Assembly (NCBI GenBank): GCA_038222915.1
Contig: JBBRHH010000055.1
Coordinates: 1-17,180 of the forward strand
DNA length: 17,180 nucleotides
Reading direction: 5' to 3'
Source: JBBRHH01 sp038222915
Lineage (GTDB): Bacteria > Planctomycetota > Phycisphaerae > Tepidisphaerales > Tepidisphaeraceae
A model generated the notes under the pieces. The model was not told the origin of the DNA and searched no databases. It worked only from the letters and a program-made list of their open reading frames with translations. A program made the position numbers and the translations under genes. Shown here piece after piece: positions 14,685 to 17,180 of the stretch (the first letter of the stretch is position 1; every line of letters begins with the position of its first letter).

Positions 14685-16994
14685 ATGCTCGCCTACATTC
14701 CCTTCACCTTCTCCTCGCCCACCTCCCTCTGGGTCGCAGTCGCCGCCGTCGCCCTCATCGTTCTCATCACCGCCATCCGCCGCCCCGCCCTCCCGCGCTC
14801 GACGTATTTGCTCGCCACCCTTGGCCTGTTCCTTCTCGCCCTCGCCGCCGGCGGCCTCATGTGGCTCCGCCCGGTCGCCCAGGAAGTCGTCGTCATGGTC
14901 GACCTCTCCCCCAGCACCCGCACCGCCGATTACCGCCATCGGGACGCGCTCATCTCCCACATCAACCGGTACCTCGTCAACACCCCCCACCGCGTCGTCT
15001 ACTTCGCCGCCGACAACCGCGACGCCGTAAAACCTGGCGACATCCTCCCCGACATCCGGGCCGACTCCACGCTCTTCGCCCCTCCGTCGGCCGCCGCCAT
15101 TCTCCTCTTCAGTGATTGCCAGTTCACCCTCCCTCCAAGCGCCCCGCCCACTTACATCGTCGCCGATCCCAAACTTGAATCCCCTGCCGACGCCGCCGTC
15201 ACGCGCCTGGAGCTGCGCGGCAATAGCCTCGCCGCCACTGTCTCCAACCAAACGCCCCTCCCGCGCGACATCCAGTTTCGCGGGCCAGTTGCCGGCCCGA
15301 CCACCCGCACCAGTCCCGGCAACATCGTCATCGAACGTACCCTCTCCGCCGCGTCGGGCGAAGTCTCGGCGAAACTCAACCCGCACGACCCCTGGCCGGA
15401 AAATGACACCCTCTGGGCGCGCATCCCGCCGCCGCTCTCGAGTGAGCGTTGGTGGATCGGCGCATCCGCCGCTCCGCAGGATTGGCGCGCATTTACTACC
15501 GATCAGCTTCCCCTCGACCCCGCCCAATATCTCGCCCCGTCCGTCATCGTCCTCGACAACGTCCCGGCCACTGCCCTCACCCGCCCGCAACAGCGCCGCC
15601 TCCAGCAATACGTCCGCGACCTGGGCGGTACGCTCATTCTCCTCGGCGGCGATCATGCCTTCGCGTCCGGCCAATACGCCGGCTCCCTTCTCGAAGCCCT
15701 CTCCCCCCTCTCCAGTTTCCCGCCCGCGCCCACCACACACTGGATCATGCTCGCCGACAGCAGCGGTTCGATGTCGGAAGATGCCGGCGCGGCCGGCGTC
15801 AGCAAATGGGATCTCGAAAAACGCGCCCTGCTTGGCCTCCTCCCCACGCTTCCGCCCGAAGACCCCGTCAGCGTCGGCAGCTTCGCCGAAAACCTCCAAT
15901 GGTGGTCAACTGGCAAAAGCGCGAAAGACACGGCGGCAATCTCCCTCCCGCCGCCAACCATCACACCCACCGGCCCCACCAATCTCCAGCCCGCCCTCCT
16001 GCGCCTCATCGCCGATGTCGATGCTGCGCTGCCCAAAGAACTGCTTTTGATGACCGACGCCGAGACCGAACTTCCCGATCCCAAATCCATCCGCGAAGGC
16101 TTCCTCTCCAAAAAGATCCGCCTGCACATCCTGGCCATCGGCAAAGGCGACGCCCTCCCCGCCCTCCGCGAAATTGCCGCCGCCACCGGCGGCCAGGTCA
16201 TGGAATCGCTCGACTCCAAGGGCTGGCGAAAGGGCATCGAACAACTCGCCCAGGCCGCCGCCCCCGACCGCCTCAATCGCCGCCCCGCAACCGTCCGCTT
16301 CACCAGCGAGCTCGCATCCATCGGCACGCGCACCCCGGACCTCTGGAATCGCACCTGGACCAGGTCCGGTGCCACCGTCCTGGCCGATACCACTGAATCC
16401 AACGAAACGCTCCCCATGGCCGCCCGCTGGACCCTCGGCGAAGACGGCGCAGTCCTCGCCTTCGCCTTCGGGCTCGACGCACAAACCGCCGAATCGATCG
16501 CAACAAAAACCGCCCACGCCCCCCACGACCCGCGATTCCACATCACCTGGGACCCGGCCGCGCAGCTCCACGTCACCGTCGAAGCCGCCGAAGAAGGCCG
16601 ATACCTCAACGACCAGAAACTCGACCTTGAACTCACGAGCGAAGCTGATACCACCCTCACACATCACCCAATCCCCCAGAACGCCCCTGGCCGCTACGAG
16701 CTTACGCTCCCGGCCCCGCGCCGCCCCGCCTTCGCCACCGTCCGCGCCGCCGGCCACATCATCGATCGAACAGCGATCGCAGGCCGCTACGCCCCGGAAT
16801 TCAGCGCCATCGGCAACAACCACCCCAACATGGAAGCATTGGCCGCCAACACTGGCGGGAAACTATTAGATTGGTCCCAGCCCCGCTCGATCGACTTCCG
16901 CTTCCCCACCCGCGACCTTCCCCTCACCTCATGGCTCGCCGCCGCCGGTGCGGCATTCATAGCAATCGGGCTCGCGTTCTGGCGTCGATCCTGA
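14685..16994 (+). CDS. Membrane-anchored VWA/GATase-like protein
   Basis: The 769-residue product has two N-terminal membrane segments (about 14-31 and 41-62) and one at the C-terminus (about 748-766) ending in WRRS. The first soluble region has a VWA-like start, VVVMVDLSPST at 69-78, and ILLFSDCQ at 139-146, but looks reduced. Next is a GATase1-like segment: VIVLDNVPATALTRPQQRRL (from 287), then LGGTLILLGGDHAFASGQY at 313-331. A second, complete VWA domain follows (about 352-520) with MIDAS residues Asp358, Ser360 and Ser362 in DSSGS, Thr432 in GPTNLQPAL and Asp458 in LLMTDAE. This architecture is common in planctomycete relatives of BatA-type proteins and suggests metal-dependent protein binding at the membrane. 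The role is unknown. No Shine-Dalgarno precedes the ATG; the position of the first membrane segment supports it. Confidence 0.88.
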   Translation: MLAYIPFTFSSPTSLWVAVAAVALIVLITAIRRPALPRSTYLLATLGLFLLALAAGGLMWLRPVAQEVVVMVDLSPSTRTADYRHRDALISHINRYLVNTPHRVVYFAADNRDAVKPGDILPDIRADSTLFAPPSAAAILLFSDCQFTLPPSAPPTYIVADPKLESPADAAVTRLELRGNSLAATVSNQTPLPRDIQFRGPVAGPTTRTSPGNIVIERTLSAASGEVSAKLNPHDPWPENDTLWARIPPPLSSERWWIGASAAPQDWRAFTTDQLPLDPAQYLAPSVIVLDNVPATALTRPQQRRLQQYVRDLGGTLILLGGDHAFASGQYAGSLLEALSPLSSFPPAPTTHWIMLADSSGSMSEDAGAAGVSKWDLEKRALLGLLPTLPPEDPVSVGSFAENLQWWSTGKSAKDTAAISLPPPTITPTGPTNLQPALLRLIADVDAALPKELLLMTDAETELPDPKSIREGFLSKKIRLHILAIGKGDALPALREIAAATGGQVMESLDSKGWRKGIEQLAQAAAPDRLNRRPATVRFTSELASIGTRTPDLWNRTWTRSGATVLADTTESNETLPMAARWTLGEDGAVLAFAFGLDAQTAESIATKTAHAPHDPRFHITWDPAAQLHVTVEAAEEGRYLNDQKLDLELTSEADTTLTHHPIPQNAPGRYELTLPAPRRPAFATVRAAGHIIDRTAIAGRYAPEFSAIGNNHPNMEALAANTGGKLLDWSQPRSIDFRFPTRDLPLTSWLAAAGAAFIAIGLAFWRRS

Positions 16995-17107
16995 TCGCTG
17001 AGTGGCAGTGGAGCGACGAATCGCGGTCCATCCGGAATGGCAATCGACAGCCCGGACGATTGCCGGTGCAAACTGGCGGTCAGTTCCGTTGATTGACGTT
17101 GTCTTAT

Positions 17108-17129
17108 CCCCCCCCCGACTTCGGCGGGG
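17108..17129. repeat. C9 homopolymer run with small GC hairpin
   Basis: Nine consecutive C lie at 17108-17116. The last four with the following G (17113-17117) can pair with CGGGG at 17125-17129 around a seven-base loop. It lies 113 bases past the VWA gene stop. It may act as a weak terminator, but no U-tract follows. Confidence 0.4.
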
Positions 17130-17130
17130 T

Positions 17131-17157
17131 GCGTCCCGTGCGTCCCATGCGTCCCAC
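17131..17157. repeat. Three tandem copies of the 9-mer GCGTCCCRY
   Basis: GCGTCCCGT (17131-17139), GCGTCCCAT (17140-17148) and GCGTCCCAC (17149-17157) follow each other without a gap and differ only in the last two bases. They sit in the gene-free end of the window (16995-17180), right after the C9 hairpin. No protein frame there is credible. Confidence 0.75.
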
Positions 17158-17180
17158 CATGGTGACTTAAACGACCTTGG

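Noticed and set aside
14622..15899. A 425-residue leftward open frame opposite the VWA gene.
   Set aside because: It is Gly/Glu/Asp-rich, a typical shadow of a C-rich coding strand, with no recognisable domain; the rightward frame has VWA motifs.

Overview
The window most likely comes from the chromosome of a Planctomycetota bacterium (PVC group), GC-rich and of unresolved class. The evidence is a combination of marks: a DUF1587/1595/1592/1588/1585 cytochrome next to a Tat-type DUF1552 protein, a PEP-CTERM-anchored haem peroxidase, a metalloprotease that opens with an LEPR-XLL-like motif, and a large membrane VWA/GATase-like protein. No transposase, integrase, phage gene, tRNA, rRNA or CRISPR array was seen. 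It looks like ordinary chromosome with planctomycete lineage-specific genes.

Layout. Positions 1-4007 are transcribed leftward. Reading in that direction they hold a single-TM protein of unknown function (4007-3267), a secreted PEP-CTERM haem peroxidase (3011-1302), a small lipoprotein made of exact 33-residue repeats (1196-813), rpsO (643-374) with a strong hairpin behind it, and the first 28 codons of pnp running off the left edge. Positions 4200-12912 run rightward: an ATP synthase beta subunit with no other atp genes beside it, a leishmanolysin/matrixin-like metalloprotease with a poly-proline linker and an Ig-like domain, then a tight two-gene operon of a 1386-residue DUF1592-type cytochrome and a DUF1552 protein. 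Positions 12971-17180 hold a LolD-like ABC ATPase without a permease, a possible small membrane protein on the opposite strand, hslV without hslU (leftward), and a VWA/GATase-like membrane protein (rightward). The window ends in a gene-free stretch with a C9 run and three tandem copies of a 9-mer.

Function. Two themes appear. One is housekeeping genes separated from their usual partners (atpD, hslV, a LolD-like ATPase), while rpsO-pnp keeps its classic order. The other is a set of exported or surface proteins: peroxidase, metalloprotease, cytochrome/DUF1552 pair, lipoprotein and VWA protein. A shared extracytoplasmic oxidative or redox role for the peroxidase and the DUF1592/DUF1552 pair is inference only.

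Composition. The + strand is richer in G than C over most of 1-10.7 kb, near balance to about 12.9 kb, and strongly C-rich from about 12.97 kb on. This holds whichever strand the genes lie on, and it is the clearest large-scale signal in the window.
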